A stretch of DNA of 64,000 bases. It comes from Brevundimonas pondensis. Lineage in GTDB: Bacteria > Pseudomonadota > Alphaproteobacteria > Caulobacterales > Caulobacteraceae. Both the position numbers and the translations under genes were made by a program. Positions 35,415-46,816 of this stretch are shown here, piece by piece. The stretch is from positions 2,114,001 through 2,178,000 of the forward strand of contig NZ_CP062006.1 in the NCBI RefSeq assembly GCF_017487345.1, in the 5' to 3' direction. Numbering within the stretch: position 1 is the first letter of the stretch; each line of letters starts with the position of its first letter. The notes beneath the pieces were generated by a model. That model was not told the origin of the DNA, made no database searches, and worked only from the letters and a program-made list of their open reading frames with translations.

Positions 35415-36557
35415 ATGAAAGCTCGGCCCATGCCGGAGACCCCTGGCGCGCCTGCACGGCGCGACGCGCGGTCCCAGCCCACGAAGTCCCGCGATTCAGG
35501 GGCTTCCGGTCGCGATGCGCCCCTCTATGGCGCACTCGACCTGGGGACCAATAATTGCCGCCTGCTGATCGCGCGTCCGTCGCGCGACGGGTTCCGGGTG
35601 GTGGACAGCTTCAGCCGCATCGTGCGGCTGGGCGAAGGCCTGTCGCTTACCGGACGGCTGGACGATCGCGCCATGGACCGGGCCTATGACGCCCTGGCCC
35701 TGTGCGCCGAGCGCGTGGCCCGCAAGGGTCTGGACGCCAGCCGCCTGACCGCCGTCGCCACCCAGGCCTGCCGCGCCGCCGACAACGGCCAGGCCTTCAT
35801 CGACCGGGTGCGTCGCGGCACCGGACTGAAACTCAGGATCATCGACCCGGCGGAGGAAGCCAGCCTCTCGGTCGCCGGCTGCCTCAACCTGTTCGACCCC
35901 AGAGCCGAGGCGGTGCTGGTCATCGACGTCGGCGGCGGCTCGACCGAGCTTTCGTGGATGATGCGCGGCGCGCGGGGCTTTGAAAGCAAGGGCTGGATGT
36001 CCGCGCCTCTGGGCGTTGTCACCCTGGCTGAACGCCACCCCGAACCCGTCGGAAACACCGAGGCCTGGTACGAAGCCATGGTCGCCGACGTGGGCGCTCA
36101 CCTGGCCATCGGCGGTCCCAGCGACGAGCAGGTTCGCACCCTGTTCGAGAGCGGACGGGTGCACATGGTCGGCACCTCGGGCGCCATCACCAGTCTGGCC
36201 GGCATCCACCTGGGCCTGCGCCGTTATCAGCGTGATCTGGTCGACGGGCTGTGGATGACGCGTGGCGACTGCGAGGCGGCCGCCCTGCGGCTCAAGCGCT
36301 TGGGGCCGGCGGGCCGGGCGGCGGAAAGCTGCATCGGCCCCGACCGCGCCGATCTGGTGCTAGCGGGCGCGGCCATCCTTGAGGCCGTGCAGCGCGCCTG
36401 GCCGTGCGAACGCGTGCGCGTCGCCGACCGTGGCCTGCGCGAGGGCCTGCTGCTGCAAAGGATGCGCGAGGACCGGCAGAAGCCCCGCCGACGCCGTCGT
36501 CGGGGCCGCTCAGCCCAGGCTGGCAATCAGGCGGGGGGCGCTGCTCCAGCCACCTGA
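35415..36557 (+). CDS. ppx: Ppx/GppA family exopolyphosphatase
   Basis: 380 residues of the ASKHA (actin-like) fold. Phosphate-1 motif LYGALDLGTNNCRLLIA, phosphate-2 motif AVLVIDVGGGSTELSWM and TSGAITSLAGIHLGL. Catalytic glutamate lies in the PAEEASLSVAG region. It hydrolyses terminal phosphate of polyphosphate or pppGpp; the sequence does not decide which. The N-terminal 35 residues are low-complexity and basic, so the true start may be a later codon. Its 3' end overlaps the convergent cyclophilin gene by 31 bases. Confidence 0.9.
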   Translation: MKARPMPETPGAPARRDARSQPTKSRDSGASGRDAPLYGALDLGTNNCRLLIARPSRDGFRVVDSFSRIVRLGEGLSLTGRLDDRAMDRAYDALALCAERVARKGLDASRLTAVATQACRAADNGQAFIDRVRRGTGLKLRIIDPAEEASLSVAGCLNLFDPRAEAVLVIDVGGGSTELSWMMRGARGFESKGWMSAPLGVVTLAERHPEPVGNTEAWYEAMVADVGAHLAIGGPSDEQVRTLFESGRVHMVGTSGAITSLAGIHLGLRRYQRDLVDGLWMTRGDCEAAALRLKRLGPAGRAAESCIGPDRADLVLAGAAILEAVQRAWPCERVRVADRGLREGLLLQRMREDRQKPRRRRRRGRSAQAGNQAGGAAPAT

Positions 36558-37417
36558 ACAGGCAGGTCGATGTCGCAGACCGAGAAGTCGGCTCCCCTGG
36601 CCTGACGCGCCGCCTCGGCCAGGGCGCGAAACTGCGGCGAGGCCGTATCCAGCACCTGCACCGTGGGCCGCTCAGCCTCGGTCAGGTCTGACGCCACACG
36701 AACGCGCGTCATGCTGTCAGGACCGGCGACAATCCCGTCGGGGTTAGGACTGAACTTCAGCGCCCGCACCACGTCCAGCCCCGACACCACCCGACCCCAG
36801 ATGGTGTAGCGCTTGTCCAGCGACGGATAGGGCTGACGCATCAGGAAGAACTGGCTGTTGGCGCTGTCCGGCGCATCGTCCCGCGCCATGCCGGCGACGC
36901 CGGGGCAATAGAGGCCCCAGGCATGAACCTTGTGATCCGCCGTCGTGGCCATGAAGGCGTCGGGCTGGGTCTGGACCGGCAGCGAATGCAGGAAACCCAG
37001 AACAGCCCCGGCGGGGGCGGCGACAGCCGTGAACGGCGTCTGCCCGTCACGGCGGAAGGTGAACTCGGCCTTCAGATCGGGCCAGGCGCTCTGGCCCTCG
37101 CCCGTGCCCAGCGGGTCGCCGGTCTGGGCCATGAACTGGTCGATGACCCGGTGCCACAGAAGGCCGTCAAAGAAGCCGCGCCCGGCCAGCAACCGGATGC
37201 GCTCGACATGGCCCGGCGCGACCTCAGGGGCCAGCTCCACCAGGATGCGGCCCTTGTTGGTGTCGATCACCAACAGGTTTTCAGGCGACACATTACGCCA
37301 TTGGCTTGCGGCCACGGCGGGCGCCGCCGCGACGGCCGGCGCCGCCTCCTGCGCCCAGGCCGCCCCACCCGCCGCCATCAGGACGGCCGCTGCCGCCAAA
37401 GCTGTTGAAACGCGCAT
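36527..37417 (-). CDS. Exported cyclophilin-type peptidyl-prolyl isomerase (second of a pair)
   Basis: 296 residues with a signal peptide (MRVSTALAAAAVLMAAGGAAWA). The cyclophilin domain shows RILVELAPEVAPGHVERIRLLAGRGFFDGLLWHRVIDQFMAQTGDPLGTG and later NSQFFLM and YTIWGRVVSGLDVV. AGGGGA upstream supports ATG 37417. The neighbouring gene is a clear paralogue. Both are probably periplasmic folding catalysts and both carry an extra C-terminal region with a conserved cysteine (VCDI here, ICDV in the partner). Confidence 0.92.
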   Translation of the reverse strand: MRVSTALAAAAVLMAAGGAAWAQEAAPAVAAAPAVAASQWRNVSPENLLVIDTNKGRILVELAPEVAPGHVERIRLLAGRGFFDGLLWHRVIDQFMAQTGDPLGTGEGQSAWPDLKAEFTFRRDGQTPFTAVAAPAGAVLGFLHSLPVQTQPDAFMATTADHKVHAWGLYCPGVAGMARDDAPDSANSQFFLMRQPYPSLDKRYTIWGRVVSGLDVVRALKFSPNPDGIVAGPDSMTRVRVASDLTEAERPTVQVLDTASPQFRALAEAARQARGADFSVCDIDLPVQVAGAAPPA

Positions 37418-37444
37418 CCTCGTCCCCTTCCCCAAGGTCGATAA

Positions 37445-38287
37445 TCAGCCGCCGGTGACCTCGACCACCGGCTGAACGTCGCAGATGCCGAACTGGGCGC
37501 CCCGCGCGGCGCGGGCGGCCTCGACGGCGGCGTTGAACGGCGCCGAACCGGGCGCGGCCACGCGCACGGTCGGGCGCTGGCCTTCCGGCATGGCCGAGGC
37601 CAGTTGCACCCTTGTCATGGTGTCAGGATCGGCGACCTTGCCGTCCTCGGCCTCGCTGCCTGTCTTGAGAGACTTGACCACGTCCAGTCCCTGAACCACT
37701 CGGCCAAAGGTGGTATAGCCGCCGTTCAACGCATCATTCTGACCCGTCATCAGGAAGAACTGACTGTTGGCGCTGTCAGGCGAACCGGCCCGCGCCATGC
37801 CCGCCACGCCAGGGCAGAACAGGCCGCCGGCCCCAACCTTGAGATCAGCGGTGACGAACATCTGGGCGTCCGGCTGGGTCGTGATCGGCAGGCTGCCCAT
37901 GATGCCGCGCAAACCCGGACCACTGTTCTCGACCGGCGCAAACCCGCTGTCGCGGCCCCGGCGGAAGCTGAACTCGCCCTTGATGTCCGGCAGATCGCTG
38001 CCGCCCGCGCCGGTGCCTTGCGGATCGCCGGTCTGGGCCATGAAATCCGGAATGACGCGGTGGAACTTCAACCCGTCATAGAAGCCGCGGTTGGTCAGGG
38101 TGCGGATGCGCTCGATGTGGTTCGGCGCGGCGCGCGGCTCCAATTCGACCAGAACCCGCCCCTTGGAGGTGTCGATCACCAACAGGTTGTCAGGCGACAC
38201 GGTGCGCCACTCACCAACAGATTGTGCAGCCGCGCCGCCCGCGATCATCGAGACCGCGGCGGCGGCCAGAAACATCTTTAGGTTCAT
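37445..38287 (-). CDS. Exported cyclophilin-type peptidyl-prolyl isomerase (first of a pair)
   Basis: 280 residues. Signal peptide MNLKMFLAAAAVSMIAGGAAA, then a cyclophilin domain with RVLVELEPRAAPNHIERIRTLTNRGFYDGLKFHRVIPDFMAQTGDPQGTG and YTTFGRVVQGLDVVKSL. The sequence around the arginine of FHRVIPDF and QTGDPQGTG keeps the catalytic surface. It is followed 27 bases later by a paralogue, a tandem duplication, and preceded closely by coaD on the same strand. Confidence 0.92.
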   Translation of the reverse strand: MNLKMFLAAAAVSMIAGGAAAQSVGEWRTVSPDNLLVIDTSKGRVLVELEPRAAPNHIERIRTLTNRGFYDGLKFHRVIPDFMAQTGDPQGTGAGGSDLPDIKGEFSFRRGRDSGFAPVENSGPGLRGIMGSLPITTQPDAQMFVTADLKVGAGGLFCPGVAGMARAGSPDSANSQFFLMTGQNDALNGGYTTFGRVVQGLDVVKSLKTGSEAEDGKVADPDTMTRVQLASAMPEGQRPTVRVAAPGSAPFNAAVEAARAARGAQFGICDVQPVVEVTGG

Positions 38288-38301
38288 CTCTATCCTGAAT
38301 T

Positions 38302-38784
38302 CTAGCGCTGCACCTTGGCGCGCACCTGGGCGGCGACCGCCGGGCTGACGAAGCTCTCGATCGCGCCGTCCAGACGGGCGATTTCCTTGACCAGCCGCGA
38401 GGCGATGGCCTGATGGCGCGGATCGGCCATCAGGAACACGGTCTCTATGTCGCTGTTGAGGCGCTGGTTCATCGCCGTCATCTGGAACTCGTATTCAAAG
38501 TCCGCGACCGCGCGCAGGCCGCGCACGATGACATTGGCGTCCACTTCCTCGGCGAAATGCATCAGAAGACTGGAAAAGGGCCGCACCTCGATGTCGGCGT
38601 TGAAGCGCGCGACCTCGGTTTTCAGCATCTCGACGCGCTCAGCGGTCGAGAACAGCGGCCCCTTGTCGTCGTTCTGGGCCACCCCGACGACCAGGCGGTC
38701 GACCAGCTTGATGGCCCGCCCGATGATGTCCATGTGGCCGTTCGTGACCGGGTCAAAAGTCCCCGGATACAGTCCGATGCGCAT
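38302..38784 (-). CDS. coaD: Phosphopantetheine adenylyltransferase
   Basis: Fourth step of coenzyme A synthesis: 4'-phosphopantetheine + ATP to dephospho-CoA. 160 residues. Motifs: the start RIGLYPGTFDPVTNGHMDII with the T/HxGH nucleotide site (NGHMD), VVGVAQNDDKGPLFS, RPFSSLLMHFAEEVDANVIVRGLRAVADFEYE and LMADPRHQAIASRLVKEIARLDG. The start at 38784 has GGAGG upstream; the longer frame to 38832 does not fit the family. It precedes the cyclophilin pair. Confidence 0.97.
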   Translation of the reverse strand: MRIGLYPGTFDPVTNGHMDIIGRAIKLVDRLVVGVAQNDDKGPLFSTAERVEMLKTEVARFNADIEVRPFSSLLMHFAEEVDANVIVRGLRAVADFEYEFQMTAMNQRLNSDIETVFLMADPRHQAIASRLVKEIARLDGAIESFVSPAVAAQVRAKVQR

Positions 38785-38836
38785 GGCCTTCGCCTCCCCG
38801 CGTTTCGATCCGTTTAGCAGGTGCGAAATCAACGGC

Positions 38837-39652
38837 CTAGATTTTCTGACGTGGGTTTGATCGCCAAGCGTCGATCAGCCGCGCGATCACGGCCTCGGCG
38901 GGAGGAAAGGCATGGCCGTCGATGGCCGCCACCGCGCAGGCGGGCGTGGCGCTGTTGCAGATGAAGGCGGCGTCGAAATCCGCCAGATCGGACAGATGGA
39001 CTGGGCGGGTGACGCTATTCAGACCGAGGTCCGCTATCCCGCGTTGCAACAGGGCCTGCCCCGTTCCCGCCAGCATGGGAGCCTCGGGCCAGACCACCGT
39101 GTCGCCCTGCACGAAGCCGATGTTCCAGATGGAGCCTTCCGAAATCCGCCCCCCGCCGTCAACGAACAGGGCGTCGTCGAAACCGCCCTGCACCGCCAGG
39201 CGCCGCGCCCGGGTCAGGCCGAAGGTGGCGGCGTGCTTCAGATGCGGGACTTCGCGGGCATAGACCTGGGTCTGAAGCCGCAGCGGCGTCGTCAACGGCG
39301 CAGCCGGCGGCGACAGCGTGGTCAGAACACGCGGCTGAACCGCCGCATCTGGCGCCCGCAGGCTGATGGCGTCCGAGAACAGATTGACCCGCAGGCTGAA
39401 CCGGCCCGCCCGTCCGTCTAGCGCCTGTCGCATCCGTTCGCGCAGCAGGGCCTCGGGCACCGCCACGCCGAACAGTTCGACGGCCTCGGCCTCCAGCCGG
39501 GCCAGATGCAGGTCCAGGCCCCGCACCCCGCCGTCCTCCACCTGCATGGAGGTGAAGGCGCCATAGTTGGACAGGACGAAACAGCCCAGGTCGGCGGCGC
39601 CGGCGGGCCGACCGTCGATCTGCATCAGAACGTCAGCCATGCCCGCCGTCAT
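38837..39652 (-). CDS. Class IV aminotransferase (branched-chain/4-amino-4-deoxychorismate lyase type)
   Basis: 271 residues, PLP fold type IV. The PLP-lysine is in EVPHLKHAATFGLTRARRLA, and the product-side segment FVDGGGRISEGSIWNIGFV is the class IV signature. The length and N-terminus (ADLGCFVLSNYGAFTSMQVEDGGVRGLDLHLARL) suit either a D-amino-acid/branched-chain aminotransferase or an ADC lyase (PabC). It is not decided here. Another in-frame ATG is at 39640. It lies 17 bases downstream of gyrA. Confidence 0.9.
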   Translation of the reverse strand: MTAGMADVLMQIDGRPAGAADLGCFVLSNYGAFTSMQVEDGGVRGLDLHLARLEAEAVELFGVAVPEALLRERMRQALDGRAGRFSLRVNLFSDAISLRAPDAAVQPRVLTTLSPPAAPLTTPLRLQTQVYAREVPHLKHAATFGLTRARRLAVQGGFDDALFVDGGGRISEGSIWNIGFVQGDTVVWPEAPMLAGTGQALLQRGIADLGLNSVTRPVHLSDLADFDAAFICNSATPACAVAAIDGHAFPPAEAVIARLIDAWRSNPRQKI

Positions 39653-39669
39653 GCCGCCTTGAGGGCCGA

Positions 39670-42438
<2,769 letters not shown>

Positions 42439-42561
42439 GGAAATCAGGCTTTAAATGGCCGGAATCGGAACGTGATCCGCTGTTCCGGTTTCTAGCATCC
42501 GGGGGGCGTTGTGGCAAAGAAACGCCGCGGATATCCCCATGCCTAAAAGGACAGGAAAACC

Positions 42562-43182
42562 ATGCGTCTGACTGCTGCCACCCTCACCGCCGTCGCGGCG
42601 ACTTCGCTGCTCGCCGCCGGCGCTTCCGCTCAAAGCCATGACCATGCCGCCATGGGTCACGGCGCGCACGGCCAGGCCGCCGCCATGGACCATTCCGCCA
42701 TGATTCCGCGCGCCACGCCGGGCCAGACGGGACAGGCGTCGATCATCAACGGCCAGGGCGCTGAAATCGGCAAGGCGACGCTGACGCAGGGGGCCACCGG
42801 CCTGCTGATCAAGGTCGAGGCGACGGGCCTGACGCCCGGCTGGCACGGCATCCACATCCACGCCACGGGCCAGTGCGCCGCCCCCTTCACCTCGGCGGGC
42901 GCCCACATCAACCACACGGACCCGAAGACGCCCCACGGCCTGCTGAACGCCCAAGGCCCGGACGACGGCGACCTGCCCAACCTCTACGCCGCCGCCGACG
43001 GCAGCGCCCATGGCGAGTTCTTCACCACCAAGGCCCGCATCAGCCAGGACGGCCCCGGCCAGTGGCTGTGGGACGCCGACGGCTCGGCCCTGGTGATCCA
43101 CGCCAACCCCGACGACCACAACAGCCAGCCCATCGGCGGCGCGGGCGACCGCGTGGCCTGCGCCGTCCTCAGCGCACAGTAA
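42562..43182 (+). CDS. sodC: Copper/zinc superoxide dismutase with His/Met-rich N-terminus
   Basis: 206 residues, periplasmic. The signal peptide ends GASA; then a metal-binding-like stretch rich in His and Met (SHDHAAMGHGAHGQAAAMDH) precedes the SOD fold. Ligand motifs: GIHIHATGQC, GAHINHTDPKTPHGLLNAQGP, GDLPNLYA and DDHNSQPIGGAGDRVACAVL, the last containing the conserved active-site region. Cysteines in GQC and VAC form the usual disulfide. AGGA precedes the ATG. The His/Met-rich stretch may load or buffer copper. Confidence 0.96.
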   Translation: MRLTAATLTAVAATSLLAAGASAQSHDHAAMGHGAHGQAAAMDHSAMIPRATPGQTGQASIINGQGAEIGKATLTQGATGLLIKVEATGLTPGWHGIHIHATGQCAAPFTSAGAHINHTDPKTPHGLLNAQGPDDGDLPNLYAAADGSAHGEFFTTKARISQDGPGQWLWDADGSALVIHANPDDHNSQPIGGAGDRVACAVLSAQ

Positions 43183-43188
43183 CCAGCG

Positions 43189-44091
43189 TCAAACCTTGGC
43201 GGGGGCGCCGGCGCGCAGGCCGCGCTCCCCCAGGGCGACCGTCACCACCCCGATCAGGGCGATCGCCACCCCGGTCAGGATCTGCGGCGTCAGCACGTCG
43301 CCCATCCACAGCCAGCCAATCAGGATGGAGACCAGGGGCGAGCCCAGCAGATAGGGCGTCACCCGCCCGGCCTCGCGCCTCTGCACCAGCCAGAAGACCA
43401 GGCTGGTCGCGAACACCGACGAAATCACCCCGGCCCAGACCACTGTGCCCCAGACGATGGGCGGCGCGATCTGCGCCGCCTCCCACTGCCCCGTCTCGAA
43501 CAGCAACGATCCGACGGTCAGCGCGGGAAAGGCCATCAGGGCGAGCAGGCCCTGCATCTTCAGCGGCGGGATGGAGGTGGTGCGGCGCGCGATCACCGTC
43601 GTCAGCGCCCAGGCCGAGGCGCCCAAGGCCCCGACCGCGATCGCCTTCCAGTCCTGCAGAGCGTGCGGGTCCAGCGTCATCCAGGCCACCCCGACGAAGG
43701 CGATGACCAGACCGATGGTCGCCGTCCGCGAAATCCGCTCGCCCAGCAGCAGGAAGGCGAACAGCGAAGTCAGAGGTATCCAAAGTTGGGTCGCCACCGT
43801 CACCGGACTGACGTCGTGGGCCAGCCAGAAGGCCAGATAGATCAGGCCATAGTGGATCGGGCCGCCCACGACGGCGATGATCAGAAGACTCTTCCAGTTC
43901 GGAAAGGGCGGCCGCACGAACCAGACCAGACAGGCGGCGGCGACGGCGAAACGCAGCGCCCCAACCATCAACGGCGGCATGACCTCGGTCGCGATCTTGG
44001 CGGCGGCGTTATTGACGCCCCAGATCAGCATCACCGCGATGATGGCGGCGATCTCGAGCAGACTCAGCGGGGAATGACGATGGCTGGACAC
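43189..44091 (-). CDS. EamA/DMT-family transporter
   Basis: 300 residues with about ten hydrophobic helices and two EamA repeats (first from AAIIAVMLIWGVNNAAAKIATEVMPP, second from WKAIAVGALGASAWALTTVIARR). The motif P-L-x-x-x-L-x-x-x-F-L-L-L-G-E-R in each half (PLTSLFAFLLLGERIS) is typical. The exported compound (amino acid, metabolite or drug) is unknown. It is convergent with sodC, with six bases between. Confidence 0.9.
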   Translation of the reverse strand: MSSHRHSPLSLLEIAAIIAVMLIWGVNNAAAKIATEVMPPLMVGALRFAVAAACLVWFVRPPFPNWKSLLIIAVVGGPIHYGLIYLAFWLAHDVSPVTVATQLWIPLTSLFAFLLLGERISRTATIGLVIAFVGVAWMTLDPHALQDWKAIAVGALGASAWALTTVIARRTTSIPPLKMQGLLALMAFPALTVGSLLFETGQWEAAQIAPPIVWGTVVWAGVISSVFATSLVFWLVQRREAGRVTPYLLGSPLVSILIGWLWMGDVLTPQILTGVAIALIGVVTVALGERGLRAGAPAKV

Positions 44092-44156
44092 CGTGACCTG
44101 ATGCCACAGGCCGCTGTGAAAGGCCCGTCACGTTCGATGACCGCTCTTTTCGTCAC

Positions 44157-44624
44157 TCAAAAGACCGGCTTGGCCACCATCAGGGCGTAGATGCCGATCA
44201 CGCCCGCAAAGGCCGGCCAGCCTAGGATGAACCAGGCCCGGAACAGGCGGTGATAGGCGGGCGGCAGAGACGCCCCCTCCTCAGCCGCACGCTCAGCCAG
44301 CTGAACCATGCGCCACTGGAACCAGACCACCGGCAACCAGCAGACGCCGATCAGGACATAGAGGGCGTAGGCCGCCATCAGCCAGGGCTCGGTCAGGGCG
44401 TAGCCCTGCAGGTGGATCAGGGCCAGACCGCTGATCGGCTGCACCACCACGGCGCTGGCGGTGAAGACGAAATCGGCCAGCACCACGATCCGTCCGACCG
44501 AAGCGACCGTGCGCGGGTCTTTCGTAGCGTGCGCCCTCAGCATGAAGAAGGCGATGCCGGCCCCGGTGCCGAACAGGACCGCGCCCGACAGGATGTGGAT
44601 CACCTTGAGGATCAGATAGGTCAT
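44157..44624 (-). CDS. DUF2269 family membrane protein
   Basis: 155 residues with four membrane helices (LILKVIHILSGAVLFGTGAGIAFFML, IVVLADFVFTASAVVVQPISGLALI, AAYALYVLIGVCWLPVVWFQW, WFILGWPAFAGVIGIYALMVAKPVF). The histidine in KVIHILSG is typical of this family. Its ATG overlaps the stop of the SDR-DoxX gene (TGATG), so the proteins are made together. The function of DUF2269 is not known. Confidence 0.88.
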   Translation of the reverse strand: MTYLILKVIHILSGAVLFGTGAGIAFFMLRAHATKDPRTVASVGRIVVLADFVFTASAVVVQPISGLALIHLQGYALTEPWLMAAYALYVLIGVCWLPVVWFQWRMVQLAERAAEEGASLPPAYHRLFRAWFILGWPAFAGVIGIYALMVAKPVF

Positions 44625-45931
44625 CAACGCCTCGCGTCCGTCGCCGCCACGAACAGGCACAAGGCCATCATCGGCAGCACCTTCAGCCACGGCCCGAGCG
44701 GATCGATCCAGTAGTGCGGCAGGCTGAGCGTCCCGGCGATCAGGTAGCCAATGGTCGACAGGCACATCAGGATGGCCACCCGCGCCGTCCACGGCCGCAC
44801 GAACAGGGCCAGCCCCAGCACCACGTCCAGCAAGGCGCCCCACCAGGCGATCGGCCCCGCCCAGCGCCCGAAACCGCCTTCGTGCAGGATGGCCAGAGCC
44901 CCGCTCCAGCCCGGCCCGAAGCTGATCAGGCCGGTGATCAGCCAGAACAGGCCCAGGGTCATGATTGAGATGGGCCGCACGAACCACAGCCGCGCGTGCC
45001 AGACGTCCTGAACCGAAGCCGGGGTCTCGGCCAGGAAACGCGAGAAGCCGCGCACCGGCACGCCCAGACGTTCGGCCCAGCCGCTGTCCCGACCGGACAC
45101 GTCATGATCCATCTGGCGCATGGCCGTAGTGCGGATAGGCGAGGACCAGCCCATACGTCCCAGCCCGTCGCCTATCGCCAGAGCCGGCGCCGCGAGCGCG
45201 CGGGGAACCCGGACCACCGGCGCGGACGGCAGGCCCAGCCAACCGCGATAGAGGCGCACGGTCTCGACCATGGTCACGGCCTCCGGCCCCGGCATGTCGA
45301 AGGTCTCACGGCTCGGCGCGTCAGGCTTCAATGCCGCCACAACGGCCGCGCCGAGGTCGCCCAGAGCAATGGGGCGGAAGGTCTGGTCGCCGCCGACGAC
45401 GGGACTGAACAGAGGGAAGGCCGCCAGCGCCCTGATCAAACCCGTGCCGCCGAAGGCCGTGCGGTCCACCACCAGCGAAGGCCGCAGGATCAGCCAGTTC
45501 AGAGCGCTGGCCTCGACCAGACGCTCGGTCTCGGCCTTGGTGCGGGCATAGGCGGTGCCCGCCGCCTCGTCGGCCCCCACGGCCGAGATGTGGATCAGGT
45601 GCCTGATCCCGGCACGCTCGCAAGCCCGCACCAGGGCGCGCGGCCCCTCGACGTGGGCCAGCCGAGTGCTGTCCCCCGCCCCGTCTTGCAAGACGCCGAC
45701 GCAATTGATCACGGCGTCGACGCCGTCCAGCAGCGGCGCCCAGGCCTCGACCGAGGTCAAGCTGGCGAAGTCGGCGCAGACCCAGTCGAACGTCGGCGCC
45801 CGGCGGGCGGCCTCGGCGGGCCGCCGCGCGCCCGCGCGAACCCGCCAGCCCTCGCGCGACAGCGCGGCGGCCAGATGCGAACCGATGAAGCCGTTGGCCC
45901 CGAGAACGAGAACCTGTCGTCTATCGCTCAT
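44624..45931 (-). CDS. SDR family NAD(P)-binding protein fused to a DoxX-like membrane domain
   Basis: 435 residues. The N-terminal half is an NAD(P)-binding SDR of the atypical/complex-I-39 kDa type: VLVLGANGFIGSHLAAAL, then ALNWLILRPSLVV and GDQTFRPIALGDLGAAV. From about residue 300 the protein continues into four membrane helices of DoxX-like type (IMTLGLFWLITGLISFGPGWSGALAIL, IAWWGALLDVVLGLALFVRPW, and so on). The fusion and coupling to DUF2269 imply a membrane-bound redox or quinone-related role, by inference. Confidence 0.88.
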   Translation of the reverse strand: MSDRRQVLVLGANGFIGSHLAAALSREGWRVRAGARRPAEAARRAPTFDWVCADFASLTSVEAWAPLLDGVDAVINCVGVLQDGAGDSTRLAHVEGPRALVRACERAGIRHLIHISAVGADEAAGTAYARTKAETERLVEASALNWLILRPSLVVDRTAFGGTGLIRALAAFPLFSPVVGGDQTFRPIALGDLGAAVVAALKPDAPSRETFDMPGPEAVTMVETVRLYRGWLGLPSAPVVRVPRALAAPALAIGDGLGRMGWSSPIRTTAMRQMDHDVSGRDSGWAERLGVPVRGFSRFLAETPASVQDVWHARLWFVRPISIMTLGLFWLITGLISFGPGWSGALAILHEGGFGRWAGPIAWWGALLDVVLGLALFVRPWTARVAILMCLSTIGYLIAGTLSLPHYWIDPLGPWLKVLPMMALCLFVAATDARR

Positions 45932-46063
45932 TTACGCCTCCCCTCCAGAAGCCGTTCCTTGATGCGCGTGATGCCCGCTTTCGAAAGCGGCTGGACGTGT
46001 CAGGCGACAAACTGAAATGGATGAACAGGGCTTGCCGCAGCCCTGGTTGCGTCGGCGCCAGAC

Positions 46064-46097
46064 GAAAAACGCGGACCATGCTTCAGCAAGGTCCGCG
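46064..46097 (-). terminator. Rho-independent terminator downstream of ssb
   Basis: CGCGGACC and GGTCCGCG pair around a 12-base loop and are followed on the minus strand by TTTTTCG (46069-46064). It lies about 127 bases after the ssb stop. Nothing else in 45932-46224 shows coding signs, so this is the likely end of the ssb transcript. Confidence 0.85.
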
Positions 46098-46224
46098 CGG
46101 GATGGGGACGGAGGGCGCCATCGCCGTCAAACACGACCAGCGGCCGCTCGTCCGGAAAGGACGGCGCGACCGGCTCGTCGCGGCAACAGCAAGCCCCCCG
46201 GCCCACCTGAGTTCTCAGATCGCC

Positions 46225-46722
46225 TTAGAACGGAATGTCGTCGTTCAGATCATAGCTTTCCTTGGGACCCGAAGGCTTGTTGGCGCCGCCGGTCGAGAAG
46301 CCCGAGGAGTAGTCGTCGTCGTTGCGGCCGCCGCCGTAGCCGCCGCGATCGCCACCGCCCTGGCTGTCATTACGACCGCCCAGCATGGTCAGCTGGCCAT
46401 TGAAGCGCTGCAGCACGATCTCGGTCGAGTACTTCTCGACGCCTTGGGCGTCGGTGTATTTGCGGGTCTGCAGCGAGCCCTCGATGTAAACTGTCGAGCC
46501 CTTCTTCAGGTAGTTCTCGGCCACCTTAACGATGTTCTCGTTGAAGATGACGACCGCGTGCCACTCGGTCTTTTCCTTGCGCTCGCCGGTGGCCTTGTCG
46601 CGCCATTGCTCCGAGGTGGCGATGCGCAGGTTGGCGACACGGTCGCCGCTGTTCAGCGTGCGGATTTCCGGGTCGCGGCCCAGATTGCCGATGAGGATGA
46701 CCTTGTTGACGCTGCCGGCCAT
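46225..46722 (-). CDS. ssb: Single-stranded DNA-binding protein
   Basis: 165 residues, OB fold. It starts [54 protein letters not shown], has [15 protein letters not shown] and KYSTEIVLQ, a glycine/arginine/aspartate-rich flexible tail, and the acidic tip DLNDDIPF that binds replication and repair proteins. An alphaproteobacterial LexA box lies upstream (46777-46791), so expression is probably induced by DNA damage. Confidence 0.98.
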   Translation of the reverse strand: MAGSVNKVILIGNLGRDPEIRTLNSGDRVANLRIATSEQWRDKATGERKEKTEWHAVVIFNENIVKVAENYLKKGSTVYIEGSLQTRKYTDAQGVEKYSTEIVLQRFNGQLTMLGGRNDSQGGGDRGGYGGGRNDDDYSSGFSTGGANKPSGPKESYDLNDDIPF

Positions 46723-46776
46723 GACCGATGTCCTTTTATGTTCTTGCCGTCGATCCCTAGCGGATACCGACAGAAT

Positions 46777-46791
46777 GTTCCAGTTTTGTTC
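46777..46791. promoter_or_regulatory. LexA (SOS) box of ssb
   Basis: GTTC-CAGTTTT-GTTC matches exactly the GTTC-N7-GTTC operator of alphaproteobacterial LexA. It ends 55 bases before the ssb start, a usual position for an operator over the promoter. The next gene ends at 46817, so the site belongs to ssb. The motif match is seen; regulation is from established knowledge of the group. Confidence 0.8.
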
Positions 46792-46816
46792 ACACCCGAG
46801 CGGGCGGGAATTCCAG

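Noticed and set aside
46000..46206. 68-codon minus-strand frame downstream of ssb
   Set aside because: It contains the ssb terminator hairpin and shows no conserved features.
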